Assembly (NCBI GenBank): GCA_021734005.1 | Contig: JAIPJV010000015.1 | Coordinates: forward strand, 1-15,687 | From: Fidelibacterota bacterium | Lineage (GTDB): Bacteria > Fidelibacterota > UBA2242 > JAFGTP01 | DNA: 15,687 nt | Direction of reading: 5' to 3' | In this document: positions 7,082 to 15,301 of the stretch, piece after piece | How the letters are laid out: every line of letters starts with the position of its first letter | Numbering within the stretch: the first letter of the stretch is position 1 | Notes under the pieces: model-generated | Database searches by the model: none | The model's input: the letters and a program-made list of their open reading frames with translations, nothing else | What the model was told of the DNA's origin: nothing | Program-made: the position numbers and the translations under genes

Positions 7082-7867
7082 TCAAGTATGTTTGGAACGG
7101 GCTACAATCTGATCTTTCCAGCGCAGATCAAGATATTGGTAATCGGCAATATCACTTCTATTTGGCAATTGTTTTATAAAATGGACCAAAACATTCAGCC
7201 GATTAAAAATATTTTTGTTACCCAACAGAACTTTGGTATTTGAGTTTAAAAATAGATTATATTCTTTTTTATCTTCCTCGTAATTAATCTCGGATATTTT
7301 TGCGAAAATTGATGGTAATCTGTGCTTCATTTGGTTGAGAAATGTTATTGCCAGGTTAATTGTTGGCGACTGCACCTTTTCACCAATCTGTACAGTAGAA
7401 CCAATTTCTTTGCCAGTAATTAGGGGCAAATTAGTATTAATCGAATTATCCGGGACAGGCAGAACAACACCACGACCATCGAGAACATAATTATTATCAT
7501 CAGTGATCAAATAACAAAGTGGTATGCGTTCCACAATTTGAATATCCAGGCAATCGGGAAAGCGTTTGACCACATTGCTGGCCTCCACATAGGGCAATTC
7601 TCTGAGAGATTGCTGTAAAGTATCACAATTGATCTGCTTGAGACTTTTATTTCTAATGTGCTCCTCAATATTTTTATGAATTTCCGGCTGAGTCAGAATG
7701 AAAGTTCCTGAAACTGTGATCTCGTCCACTTTATAAATTTTGCGGAATTCATTCCATTTTCGGGCTAGAAAAGTAAATCCAGCTATTAAAAGAATGGAAA
7801 CTGCCAGTATTATGCTGTAGCGCAGTTTTTTTCTTTTAGGCTCTTGATTGGGCTGATATTCAGGCAT
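7082..7867 (-). CDS. ftsQ: Cell division protein FtsQ/DivIB
   Basis: FtsQ is a bitopic inner-membrane protein that links the cytoplasmic divisome with the periplasmic FtsL/FtsB and septal synthase complex. The 261 residues show the family layout: a short basic cytoplasmic tail (1-16, PKRKKLR), one transmembrane helix (about 17-35), a POTRA domain starting at YKVDEITVSGTF (about 45-113), and a beta domain with YVLDGRGVVLP near 126-136. It closes with the late conserved segment LDLRWKDQIV (246-255), where many homologues end. Sequence is divergent, as usual for FtsQ, so the call rests on layout plus position between murC and ftsA. The ATG lies one base after the murC stop (TAA-A-ATG), with a weak AAAGAG-type Shine-Dalgarno inside murC. 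Beyond its TGA the frame remains open for 50 codons (see the small frame at 6932-7066). Confidence 0.93.
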   Translation of the reverse strand: MPEYQPNQEPKRKKLRYSIILAVSILLIAGFTFLARKWNEFRKIYKVDEITVSGTFILTQPEIHKNIEEHIRNKSLKQINCDTLQQSLRELPYVEASNVVKRFPDCLDIQIVERIPLCYLITDDNNYVLDGRGVVLPVPDNSINTNLPLITGKEIGSTVQIGEKVQSPTINLAITFLNQMKHRLPSIFAKISEINYEEDKKEYNLFLNSNTKVLLGNKNIFNRLNVLVHFIKQLPNRSDIADYQYLDLRWKDQIVARSKHT

Positions 7868-7868
7868 T

Positions 7869-9224
7869 TTACTCTTTTTCTTGTCTGATAATTTTAATTA
7901 AATCTTCGTGGATTGTATTAATATCTCCAGCCCCTAGAGTTATAATTATATCTCCGGGCTGCATTATTTTTTTGATTTTATCAACGATTTTTCCTTTGCT
8001 GCAAAATTCCAGATCTTCATCCAGATCGGTTATCATTTTGCTGGTAACACCTTCAATTGGTTTTTCCCGGGCTGGATAAATTTCAGCAACAAAGCATAGA
8101 TCGGCAATTTTTAAAACTCTGGCAAAATCTTTGTGAAAATCACGGGTTCGGGAATAAAGATGAGGTTGAAATATGGCAATAATACGGTTATCACGGGATT
8201 GCTTCAAACCTTGCAAAGTTGCTTTGATTTCAGTTGGATGATGGGCATAGTCATCAATTAATATTATATCGTCGTCTTTGTATTTTATTTCCAGGCGTCT
8301 TTTTGAACCGGCATAACTGGCTAGAGCAGATTGGATCTTATCCAGTTCCAATCCACATTGATCGGCGATCGTCAGACAGCCAAGCGCATTTAAAATATTA
8401 TGCTGACCTGGCAGACCAATTTCAATTTTTCCGGCTTTCTCACCTTTTATGATCACATCAAAGCTGCTTTTATCTTTGTCAAACTGTAAATTTGTGGCCT
8501 GGTAATCAGCACCACTCTCAATACCATAGGTGATTGCATTGGGAAGGTCATCGAGTATATCTCGTATATTTTCATCATCAGCACAAACTACCAGATTATT
8601 TTGGCCGGAAATCCGCTGACCAAACTGGCTGAATGTGTTCTTTATATCCTGGAGAGAATTGTAAATATCCAGATGTTCGGCCTCAATATTAGTCATTAAT
8701 CCGTGCGTGGGATGCAATTCCATAAAAGAACGGTCATATTCATCAGCCTCAACAATACAATAGTCACCTTTTCCATGGCGAATGTTAGTGCCGCTGCTTT
8801 GCAAAATTCCACCGAGCAAAGCGGCAGGATCTTTTTCAGCCTCAGTAAAAATATGGGTTAATATTGAGGAGCAGGTGGTTTTGCCGTGCATACCACAAAC
8901 AGCTATTTGATAAGGACGTTGTTTCATGACTCGATTCAACATGGTAGCTCTTTTGATAGTGGGAATATCAAGGATTTGTCTTTCCGGATTATCAGCTGGA
9001 ATTGCCGATGAATAGACTATCAGTCCGGCTTTTCCAATATTACTTTTTTCATGAGAATAGCAAATAGGTATGCCCATTTTCTTTAGGCGCCTTGTGTTTT
9101 CTGATTTTTTAAGGTCTGAACCGGTAACATAATGGCCTTCTTTATGCAGAAATTCTGCAAGGCCGGACATGCCTATTCCACCAATTCCGACAAAATGAAT
9201 ATATTCCGGTAAACCATTATTCAT
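7869..9224 (-). CDS. murC: UDP-N-acetylmuramate--L-alanine ligase MurC
   Basis: MurC adds the first amino acid, L-alanine, to UDP-MurNAc with ATP in the cytoplasm. All three Mur ligase domains are present in 451 residues. The Rossmann-like UDP-binding domain has GIGGIGMSGLA (13-23). The ATPase domain has the P-loop GMHGKTT (111-117), EADEYDRSF (159-167) and NIEAEHLD (179-186). The C-terminal domain has GSKRRLE (306-312) and DDYAHHPTEI (324-333). The HGKTT P-loop, instead of the NGK form seen in MurD and MurF, is specific to MurC/Mpl. Mpl is unlikely because the gene lies in the dcw cluster and the length fits MurC. The ATG overlaps the murG stop as ATGA, with a good AGAAGG six bases upstream inside murG. 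ftsQ follows after one base; there is no MurB or Ddl fusion or neighbour. Confidence 0.98.
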   Translation of the reverse strand: MNNGLPEYIHFVGIGGIGMSGLAEFLHKEGHYVTGSDLKKSENTRRLKKMGIPICYSHEKSNIGKAGLIVYSSAIPADNPERQILDIPTIKRATMLNRVMKQRPYQIAVCGMHGKTTCSSILTHIFTEAEKDPAALLGGILQSSGTNIRHGKGDYCIVEADEYDRSFMELHPTHGLMTNIEAEHLDIYNSLQDIKNTFSQFGQRISGQNNLVVCADDENIRDILDDLPNAITYGIESGADYQATNLQFDKDKSSFDVIIKGEKAGKIEIGLPGQHNILNALGCLTIADQCGLELDKIQSALASYAGSKRRLEIKYKDDDIILIDDYAHHPTEIKATLQGLKQSRDNRIIAIFQPHLYSRTRDFHKDFARVLKIADLCFVAEIYPAREKPIEGVTSKMITDLDEDLEFCSKGKIVDKIKKIMQPGDIIITLGAGDINTIHEDLIKIIRQEKE

Positions 9225-10339
9225 AGAATACCTTCTATCTTTAAAATATCATTAACAATTTCCTGGGCAGCCCGGGGATTGGATAATTTGTGAGCCTCAT
9301 TACCCATTTTTTTTAATTTTTTGGTATTGGAAAAAAGAGGCTTAAGGACTTCACTAAATTCTGAATAAGTCAGATGCTGTTCAAGAATTACTTTAGCTGC
9401 TCCCTTTTCTTCAAGATCCCGGGCATTTTTTTCCTGATGATTGGCAGCAGCGATCGGCAGTGGAACCAGTATTGAGGGCTTGCCAAATTCGCACAATTCC
9501 GCCAAACTCAATGCTCCTGCTCGCGACAAAACCAGATCACAGGCTGAATAAGCCCGATCCATGTGGTCAATATAAGGCGTGATATAAATATTCTCATTAT
9601 CCTGAAAATCTTCTTCATACTTCGAAAAATTTTTGCGTCCTGTTTGCCAGATGAATTGGCAATCAAATTCCCGGGTCAATTTTGTAATATTTTCAGATAA
9701 AAATTGATTCAATGCTCTTGATCCCTGACTGCCACCAAACATGAAAATAGTCTTTTTATTGGCCTTCAGGTCAAAATATTTCAGGGCTTCTCTTTTATCG
9801 ATTTTTTTAAATGATCTCCGGATAGGCATTCCCCTGTTGTCAGTATTAGCTATGTATCCATCAGTGTTCTGATAGGCTGTGTAAACTTTTTGGGCTTTTT
9901 TTGCCAATAAGCGGGTGGTCACTCCCGGATAAACATTTTGTTCCTGAAGAAAAAGATCTATTCCCATTTTGTCGGCAATATAGAGAGGCGGACCTGATGA
10001 GTATCCGCCCGTGCCAATAGCAAAGTCAGGGGAAAAATGTTTAATATAAAATATAGACTGGAAGAGGCTGGTAACAATTCTAAAAGGAGCCAGCAAATTG
10101 ACTTTGAGATGCTGCCAGCGCCATCCTCTTTGAATGCCTCTGATCCAGATACTTTTGAAATTGTATCCTTTTTCCGGCAGTACTCGACTTTCCAGTCCAT
10201 AACTACTGCCAATAAATAACAGCTCTAAATGATTCCTACCCAGCACTTCTGAAAATTGCTCAGCCAGGGCAATAGCCGGATACAAATGGCCTCCTGTCGC
10301 TCCTCCACAAAATAATATTTTTGTCTTCTTTTTATCCAT
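9221..10339 (-). CDS. murG: Lipid II synthase MurG (UDP-GlcNAc transferase)
   Basis: MurG is the peripheral inner-membrane glycosyltransferase that moves GlcNAc from UDP-GlcNAc to lipid I to give lipid II. It is a GT-B fold enzyme of 372 residues. The N-terminal half has the glycine loop GGATGGHLYPA (12-22), where the usual third Gly is Ala, and GTGGYSSGP (109-117). QEQNVYPG (132-139) has Gln where proteobacterial enzymes have His. The C-terminal half has FGGSQGSRALN (201-211), SRAGALSLAEL (272-282) and the donor-binding VPLPIAAANHQEKNA region (292-306). All catalytic and nucleotide loops are intact. The start overlaps the end of ftsW by eight bases (ATGGATAA) with only a weak, distant Shine-Dalgarno, so coupling to ftsW translation is likely. 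Its own stop overlaps the murC start. Confidence 0.98.
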   Translation of the reverse strand: MDKKKTKILFCGGATGGHLYPAIALAEQFSEVLGRNHLELLFIGSSYGLESRVLPEKGYNFKSIWIRGIQRGWRWQHLKVNLLAPFRIVTSLFQSIFYIKHFSPDFAIGTGGYSSGPPLYIADKMGIDLFLQEQNVYPGVTTRLLAKKAQKVYTAYQNTDGYIANTDNRGMPIRRSFKKIDKREALKYFDLKANKKTIFMFGGSQGSRALNQFLSENITKLTREFDCQFIWQTGRKNFSKYEEDFQDNENIYITPYIDHMDRAYSACDLVLSRAGALSLAELCEFGKPSILVPLPIAAANHQEKNARDLEEKGAAKVILEQHLTYSEFSEVLKPLFSNTKKLKKMGNEAHKLSNPRAAQEIVNDILKIEGIL

Positions 10340-11486
10340 TGATAATATAGTCTCTTCGATAATTTTTTTCTTCCTGTGAATAGCGGGAAATATTAAGCAA
10401 AAGACCTACAATCATTAGATTGGAAAGCATAGCAGAACCGCCATAGCTCATAAAAGGTAATGGTACTCCAGTTACCGGTAATAAGCCGCAAACAACGCCA
10501 ACATTAATCAAAACATACAGGAATAATGAAAAGGTTAATCCCAAGCCCAGTAATTTTCCAAAACTATCCGGTGCTTTCATGGCTATTTTTATGCCCCGCC
10601 AGAATAAATAAAGATAACCGCCTAAGATTATTGTAGAAAAAACAAAGCCTAGTTCTTCACCTACAACAGAAAATATAAAATCAGTATGGCAGTCGGGAAG
10701 GAAGAGCTCTTTTTGTACGCCATTTCCCAGGCCCTGACCAAAAATTCCGCCATTACCCAGGCTGATCAAAGATTGATGCAATTGATAACCGGCTCCACTC
10801 AGGTCTTTCGATGGATTAAAAAGAGTGGTCAATCTTTCCAGCTTGTAAGGCGATTTCAATATTACTCCAGATGATCCTATGATAAATAATCCAATAAAAA
10901 TTGACAAATGCCTTAATTTCGCCCCTCCCAGGAACATTACAAGAATAGCAGTTAAAGTAATTAAAGCACCACTGCTGAAATCAGGCTCAATAATAACCAG
11001 ACCGATTGTCATTATCATAATTATAAGCGGCGGCATAAACCCGATTTTGAAATCATCGAGGTGATCATCGTGGCGATCATAAAAGGAAGCCAGGTAGAGA
11101 ATTAAGGCCAGTTTAGCAAATTCTGAAGTCTGCATATTAAACACACCTAAAGGCAGCCAGCGAGAAGCATCCATATTGGGATTTCGATCTCCATATATCT
11201 TGGTAATTACCAGCAGTATTATAAAAAGAACAGAAAAGAAAAAGGCAAAATTCTTTAACTTGCGGTAATCAATGAAAAAATAAATAAAAGCAGCGGCAAT
11301 TATCCCGATAAAAATATTTTTCAATTGTCCCGATATAAAGCGGTAGGGCTGGCTGTACAAAGCCTCAGCCATGTAAGGACTGGCACTATACAAAATGATC
11401 AGCCCGAGAACTATAAGAATTCCGGTCGTGATCAAAAAGGGGCGATCAACTTTCATTTTCTCTGGATTGAGATCAAAATTGAACAT
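10332..11486 (-). CDS. ftsW: SEDS peptidoglycan polymerase FtsW
   Basis: FtsW is the integral membrane SEDS glycosyltransferase that polymerises lipid II at the septum together with a class B PBP. The 384 residues form about ten membrane helices. Family motifs are ASRWLPLG...QTSEFAKLALILYLA (107-133), EPDFSSG (167-173), LGNGGIFGQGLGNGVQK (243-259) and LPDCHTDFIF (263-272), whose Asp269 corresponds to the catalytic aspartate. GEELG (276-280) and PLPFMSYGGSAMLSNL (342-357) follow. RodA has the same fold; position between murD and murG decides for FtsW. The ATG at 11486 lies one base after the murD stop and has a CAGGAG ten bases upstream. The cytoplasmic tail is short and basic (YRRDYIING). Confidence 0.97.
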   Translation of the reverse strand: MFNFDLNPEKMKVDRPFLITTGILIVLGLIILYSASPYMAEALYSQPYRFISGQLKNIFIGIIAAAFIYFFIDYRKLKNFAFFFSVLFIILLVITKIYGDRNPNMDASRWLPLGVFNMQTSEFAKLALILYLASFYDRHDDHLDDFKIGFMPPLIIMIMTIGLVIIEPDFSSGALITLTAILVMFLGGAKLRHLSIFIGLFIIGSSGVILKSPYKLERLTTLFNPSKDLSGAGYQLHQSLISLGNGGIFGQGLGNGVQKELFLPDCHTDFIFSVVGEELGFVFSTIILGGYLYLFWRGIKIAMKAPDSFGKLLGLGLTFSLFLYVLINVGVVCGLLPVTGVPLPFMSYGGSAMLSNLMIVGLLLNISRYSQEEKNYRRDYIING

Positions 11487-11487
11487 C

Positions 11488-12843
11488 TTATCTCTGCTCC
11501 TGTAAAGAATTTACCAGGGCTTTAAAATGTTGGCCCCGCTTTTTGTAGTTTTCATACATATCAAAACTGGCACAGCCCGGCGATAGCAGCACGACGCTGC
11601 CAGAACTTGATTTGTGATAAGCATGCTGGACAGCTTGCTCCAGGTCTTTTTTTTTCATAATTGGTCTTTTGGTTTGCAATTGTTTCTGTATTTTGTCTGC
11701 CGCCTCGCCAATTAAAATTATTTCCTTAATATTGGAATTTAGATAGGGGAGAAGTTCACTGAAATCAAGGTCTTTATCACGGCCTCCCATTATCAAATAC
11801 ATTGGTTGTTTAAAACTTGTTAGAGCTTGAATGACTGAATCAATGTTTGTGGATTTAGAATCATTGTAGAATTCGATGCCCTTGATGTTTTTTACAAATT
11901 CCAAACGATGAGCCAGCCCGCTGAACGTGTTTAATTGTTCCATAATATGATCTTTTGAAATTTGAAAATGTTGGCAAACTGCCACAGCAGCCAAAATATT
12001 TTTGTAATTATGACGACCTCGAATTTTGAGTTTTGAACCATTCTGTAAAAAAATGCTACCGTCTTCTTTTAACTCAATAATGTCCTTATATCTGTTATTT
12101 TGATCATAGGCTGAAGAATTGGTATTGTCGGGAATATTTTTAGTGAGGAGCGAATCTTCACTATCATAATAGTAGAAGTCATCTTTGGTCTGATTGGCAG
12201 CTATCTGGAGTTTGGCTTCCAGATATTTATCAATATCACCTTGATAACGATCAAGATGGTCGGCAGTGATATTTAAAATCATAGAAATATAAGGTTTGAA
12301 ATCAATTATATCTTCCAGCTGAAAACTGCTGATCTCCAGGATGAAGACTTTATTTTGGGTAATATTTTCCATTTCCAGAATCAGTTTACTGAAAGGAATT
12401 CCAATATTGCCTCCCAGATAGGCATTATAATGTGTGCCTTTAAAAAGATGATCAACTAACCGCACAGTAGTACTCTTTCCATTTGTTCCGGTTATGGCAA
12501 TTATTTGAGTATCATCGGCAAACCAGCTGGCGAACTCTATTTCACTGATAACAGGCTGACCGGATTTTTTTATGGATTGATAAATATCAGTCTCCTTGGG
12601 AATTCCCGGACTAATAATATAAAGATCAGCATTTTCAAGTTGCTCAGTATGCCCACCTGTTTCGTAGTCAATATTATAGCGCTCGAGCAAGTTGAGTTCA
12701 TCTTTGCTGAATTTTTTAGTCCTGTATTCAGAAAGAAACACCTGAGCACCTTTTTGGGTAGCCAGAGCTGCAACATACAGCCCACTCAGGCCTGCGCCAA
12801 TTACACTGATATTTTTATTTTCTATTTTTTTTAAATGCGTCAT
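11488..12843 (-). CDS. murD: UDP-N-acetylmuramoyl-L-alanine--D-glutamate ligase MurD
   Basis: MurD adds D-glutamate to UDP-MurNAc-L-Ala with ATP. The 451-residue protein has the N-terminal nucleotide-binding fold (VIGAGLSGL, 14-22) and the P-loop AITGTNGKSTT (116-126). GGNIGIPF (144-151), LEISSFQLE (169-177) and NITADHLDRY (191-200) complete the ATPase domain. GLAHRLE and NDSKSTN follow in the C-terminal domain. The SSFQL motif and the SKSTN sequence are diagnostic of MurD against MurC, MurE and MurF. It starts with ATG five bases after the mraY stop and has no recognisable Shine-Dalgarno, which suggests it depends on ribosomes terminating on mraY. ftsW follows after one base. Confidence 0.98.
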   Translation of the reverse strand: MTHLKKIENKNISVIGAGLSGLYVAALATQKGAQVFLSEYRTKKFSKDELNLLERYNIDYETGGHTEQLENADLYIISPGIPKETDIYQSIKKSGQPVISEIEFASWFADDTQIIAITGTNGKSTTVRLVDHLFKGTHYNAYLGGNIGIPFSKLILEMENITQNKVFILEISSFQLEDIIDFKPYISMILNITADHLDRYQGDIDKYLEAKLQIAANQTKDDFYYYDSEDSLLTKNIPDNTNSSAYDQNNRYKDIIELKEDGSIFLQNGSKLKIRGRHNYKNILAAVAVCQHFQISKDHIMEQLNTFSGLAHRLEFVKNIKGIEFYNDSKSTNIDSVIQALTSFKQPMYLIMGGRDKDLDFSELLPYLNSNIKEIILIGEAADKIQKQLQTKRPIMKKKDLEQAVQHAYHKSSSGSVVLLSPGCASFDMYENYKKRGQHFKALVNSLQEQR

Positions 12844-12848
12844 TATTT

Positions 12849-13952
12849 TTACAGTATTTTAAATGTACTTATACTCAAAAGAGCCAATAGAATACCAATT
12901 ATCCAGAATCTGATCACGATTTTGCTTTCCGGCATACCCTGCATCTCATAATGATGGTGAAGAGGTGCCATTTTGAATACCCGCCGGCCGGTTCCATATT
13001 TTTTTCTTGTATAGCGAAAATATCCAACCTGGATCAGAACAGAAACCGCTTCAGCAACAAAAATTCCTCCCAGAAAGAACAGTAGAATTTCTTTTTTCAT
13101 CAGAATTGCCAGGCCTCCGATAGCACCGCCCATACCCAGCGAGCCTGTATCACCCATAAAAACCTGAGCCGGTTTGCTATTATACCAGAGAAAACCGAGC
13201 ATGGCGAAGGCAAAAGCCAGACAATAAACTGTCAATTCACCGGATCCTTTCAAATAGATAATATTCAAATATTGACTAAAATCAACACGTCCTGAAACAT
13301 AGCTAATGGCTGCAAAAGACATAGCCACAATGCCCATTAAACCGGCCGCTAATCCATCGAGTCCATCAGTCAGATTGACTGCATTGGAAGTTCCAGTGAT
13401 CACAAGCACTACCAAAGGAATGTAAAAAACACCAATATCCAGATAGGTGTTTTTGAAAAAGGGCAATGAAATTAGAGTATCAACCTGATCGAATTGAGGA
13501 GAAATATAAAGATAAATTCCCAAAAGTAAGCCCAATATGATCTGACCGGCCAGTTTATATTTAGCAATCAATCCTTTTTTATATTTTTTGACCACTTTGA
13601 GATAATCATCAATAAAGCCAACTCCGCTCATCCATAATGTGACAAATACAATTAATTGGATATAGGTATTCTTCAAATTGGCCCATAATAACAAAGGTAT
13701 AAGAACCGATAAAATTATGATCAGCCCGCCCATTGTTGGCGTACCTTTTTTGGAAAAATGGGATTCCGGCCCTTCTGTTCTGATTATTTCGCCCACTTCA
13801 TGTTTTTTGAGCATATTGATAATCTTTGGTCCAATATAAAATGCAATCAATAGGGAAGTCATACCGGCCATAGCCGCTCTAAAGGTGATATACTGAAAAA
13901 TGTTCAAAGCGGAAAAATGTTCTCGCAATGGATATAAAAAATGATAAAACAC
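12849..13952 (-). CDS. mraY: Phospho-MurNAc-pentapeptide translocase MraY
   Basis: MraY transfers phospho-MurNAc-pentapeptide from UDP to undecaprenyl phosphate, making lipid I in the inner membrane. The 367 residues contain about ten membrane helices and the family signatures: GTPTMGGL (70-77), GFIDDYLK (112-119) with the Mg-binding acidic pair, SNAVNLTDGLDGLA (189-202), VFMGDTGSLGMGG (264-276) and the cytoplasmic APLHHHYE loop (329-336). The start codon is GTG, overlapping the murF TAG by one base (TAGTG). It is fixed by an excellent GGGAGG seven bases upstream inside murF. Full length and intact; murD follows after five bases. Confidence 0.98.
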   Translation of the reverse strand: MFYHFLYPLREHFSALNIFQYITFRAAMAGMTSLLIAFYIGPKIINMLKKHEVGEIIRTEGPESHFSKKGTPTMGGLIIILSVLIPLLLWANLKNTYIQLIVFVTLWMSGVGFIDDYLKVVKKYKKGLIAKYKLAGQIILGLLLGIYLYISPQFDQVDTLISLPFFKNTYLDIGVFYIPLVVLVITGTSNAVNLTDGLDGLAAGLMGIVAMSFAAISYVSGRVDFSQYLNIIYLKGSGELTVYCLAFAFAMLGFLWYNSKPAQVFMGDTGSLGMGGAIGGLAILMKKEILLFFLGGIFVAEAVSVLIQVGYFRYTRKKYGTGRRVFKMAPLHHHYEMQGMPESKIVIRFWIIGILLALLSISTFKIL

Positions 13953-15301
13953 TAAATTACCTCCCTGACAATATCTTCCATCCTATTTCCCCGTGAACCT
14001 TTGACCAGGATAATATCGCCCTCCTCAGCCATTTTTTTGAGGTCACGGCTTAATTCTTTTTTAGTAGAATAGTGCTGAGCCTGCAATCCTTTTTTACGGG
14101 CTGCCTTTGAACTAAAATTTGAGAAGTCACCAAAAGTGAACATAAGTTCAACGCCTTTTTGAAAGGCGTATTCACCGATTTCTTTATGATATTTTTCACT
14201 TTTTTCTCCTAGCTCCAGCATATCACCAAATACAAATATCTTTTTCCCTTTTGCTTTCATTTGGGATAATGTATTTAATGCAGAGCGGGTTGAATCAGGA
14301 TTTGCATTGTAAGTATCATCAAGCACTTTGTATTTCCCAACAAGAACTTTGAATCGGGATTCAACTGGAGTAAAATTCTCCAGAGCAGCAATAATATCAG
14401 CTGGATCTACATTATAAAATGATCCTACAGCAAAACTGGCTAGAGCGTTTTTGGCAAAGCCTTCTCCGGGAATCTGAAGATTTATGGTGAATTTATCATT
14501 GATTTTTAGACTATAGCGAGCCTGAGCATCAATATCTACAATTTTACCTTTGTAATCCGAATAAGTGTGTTCAAATCCAAAAGTTACCTTATTATCGGGA
14601 GTAGGCATTTTGACAATATATTCATCATCCTGATTAATAAAAGCTGTATCCTGTGCAGATAGAGACTGAAATAATTCGCTTTTTGCCAGGGCTACACCAG
14701 CTTTATCTTTTAAAAATTCTACATGTCCAGCCCCTATATTGGTTATCAGGGCAGCAGTCGGCTGGGCAATTCCAGCCAGAAAATCTATTTCACCAAAATG
14801 ATTTGTGCCCAGTTCCAAAACACTGATATTGTGGTCGTCTTCATGATTGAGAATGGAGAGGGGAACTCCCAGTTGATTGTTGTAATTGCCAATTGTCGAA
14901 TGGACATTATATTTTTTATTGAGAACCTGAGTTATCATATTTCTAGTTGTTGTTTTTCCATTGGAACCTGTTATACACAAGACAGGATGCTCAAAGGTTT
15001 TACGAAATTTTGTGGCTATTTTTTGCAAAGCCTCTTCAGGCTCTTCAGTAACCAGAAGAGGCCAGTCATTATTCTGATTTTTTCCCCACCAATCCTGAGA
15101 AACGATCAAAAGAGTGGCTCCATTATCATAGGCCTGTTCAAGATAATTATGGCCGTCAGTATTTTGACCTTTTAAGGCTACAAAGCCCATTCCTTTCTCT
15201 ATTTTGCGGCTGTCAATGGCAAATCCCTTGACCTGATTATCAAAATTGATCAGCCGGCCAACTTGTAATTCTTGTAAAAATTTGCGATCAATTATTTTCA
15301 T
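13952..15301 (-). CDS. murF: UDP-N-acetylmuramoyl-tripeptide--D-alanyl-D-alanine ligase MurF
   Basis: MurF attaches D-Ala-D-Ala to the UDP-MurNAc-tripeptide, the last cytoplasmic step. The 449 residues have an N-terminal substrate domain with IDSRKIEKGMGFVALKG (29-45), close to the MurE/MurF consensus DSR...G. The ATPase domain has CITGSNGKTTT (109-119), GNYNNQLGVPL (138-148), LELGTNHFGE (162-171) and NIGAGHVEFL (188-197). The C-terminal domain has DDTYNANPDS (328-337) and FGDMLELG (358-365). The GNYNNQ and YNANPDS motifs distinguish it from MurE. It begins 14 bases before the murE stop, with AGGAA eight bases before its ATG. The stop overlaps the mraY GTG. No Ddl gene is nearby, so the D-Ala-D-Ala supplier must be encoded elsewhere. 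Confidence 0.98.
   Translation of the reverse strand: MKIIDRKFLQELQVGRLINFDNQVKGFAIDSRKIEKGMGFVALKGQNTDGHNYLEQAYDNGATLLIVSQDWWGKNQNNDWPLLVTEEPEEALQKIATKFRKTFEHPVLCITGSNGKTTTRNMITQVLNKKYNVHSTIGNYNNQLGVPLSILNHEDDHNISVLELGTNHFGEIDFLAGIAQPTAALITNIGAGHVEFLKDKAGVALAKSELFQSLSAQDTAFINQDDEYIVKMPTPDNKVTFGFEHTYSDYKGKIVDIDAQARYSLKINDKFTINLQIPGEGFAKNALASFAVGSFYNVDPADIIAALENFTPVESRFKVLVGKYKVLDDTYNANPDSTRSALNTLSQMKAKGKKIFVFGDMLELGEKSEKYHKEIGEYAFQKGVELMFTFGDFSNFSSKAARKKGLQAQHYSTKKELSRDLKKMAEEGDIILVKGSRGNRMEDIVREVI
13960..13965 (-). promoter_or_regulatory. Strong ribosome binding site fixing the GTG start of mraY
   Basis: The - strand reads GGGAGG, then seven bases, then GTG. The site lies inside the last codons of murF. 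It is the best Shine-Dalgarno in the dcw part of the window and compensates for the non-ATG start. Confidence 0.75.

Noticed and set aside
10332..11486. The SEDS gene as rodA rather than ftsW
   Set aside because: Position between murD and murG in a dcw cluster without mreBCD or a class B PBP next to it fits FtsW.
14723..15175. A 150-codon + strand frame opposite murF
   Set aside because: It is antisense to an intact, motif-complete murF, has no recognisable domain and no plausible ribosome binding site.
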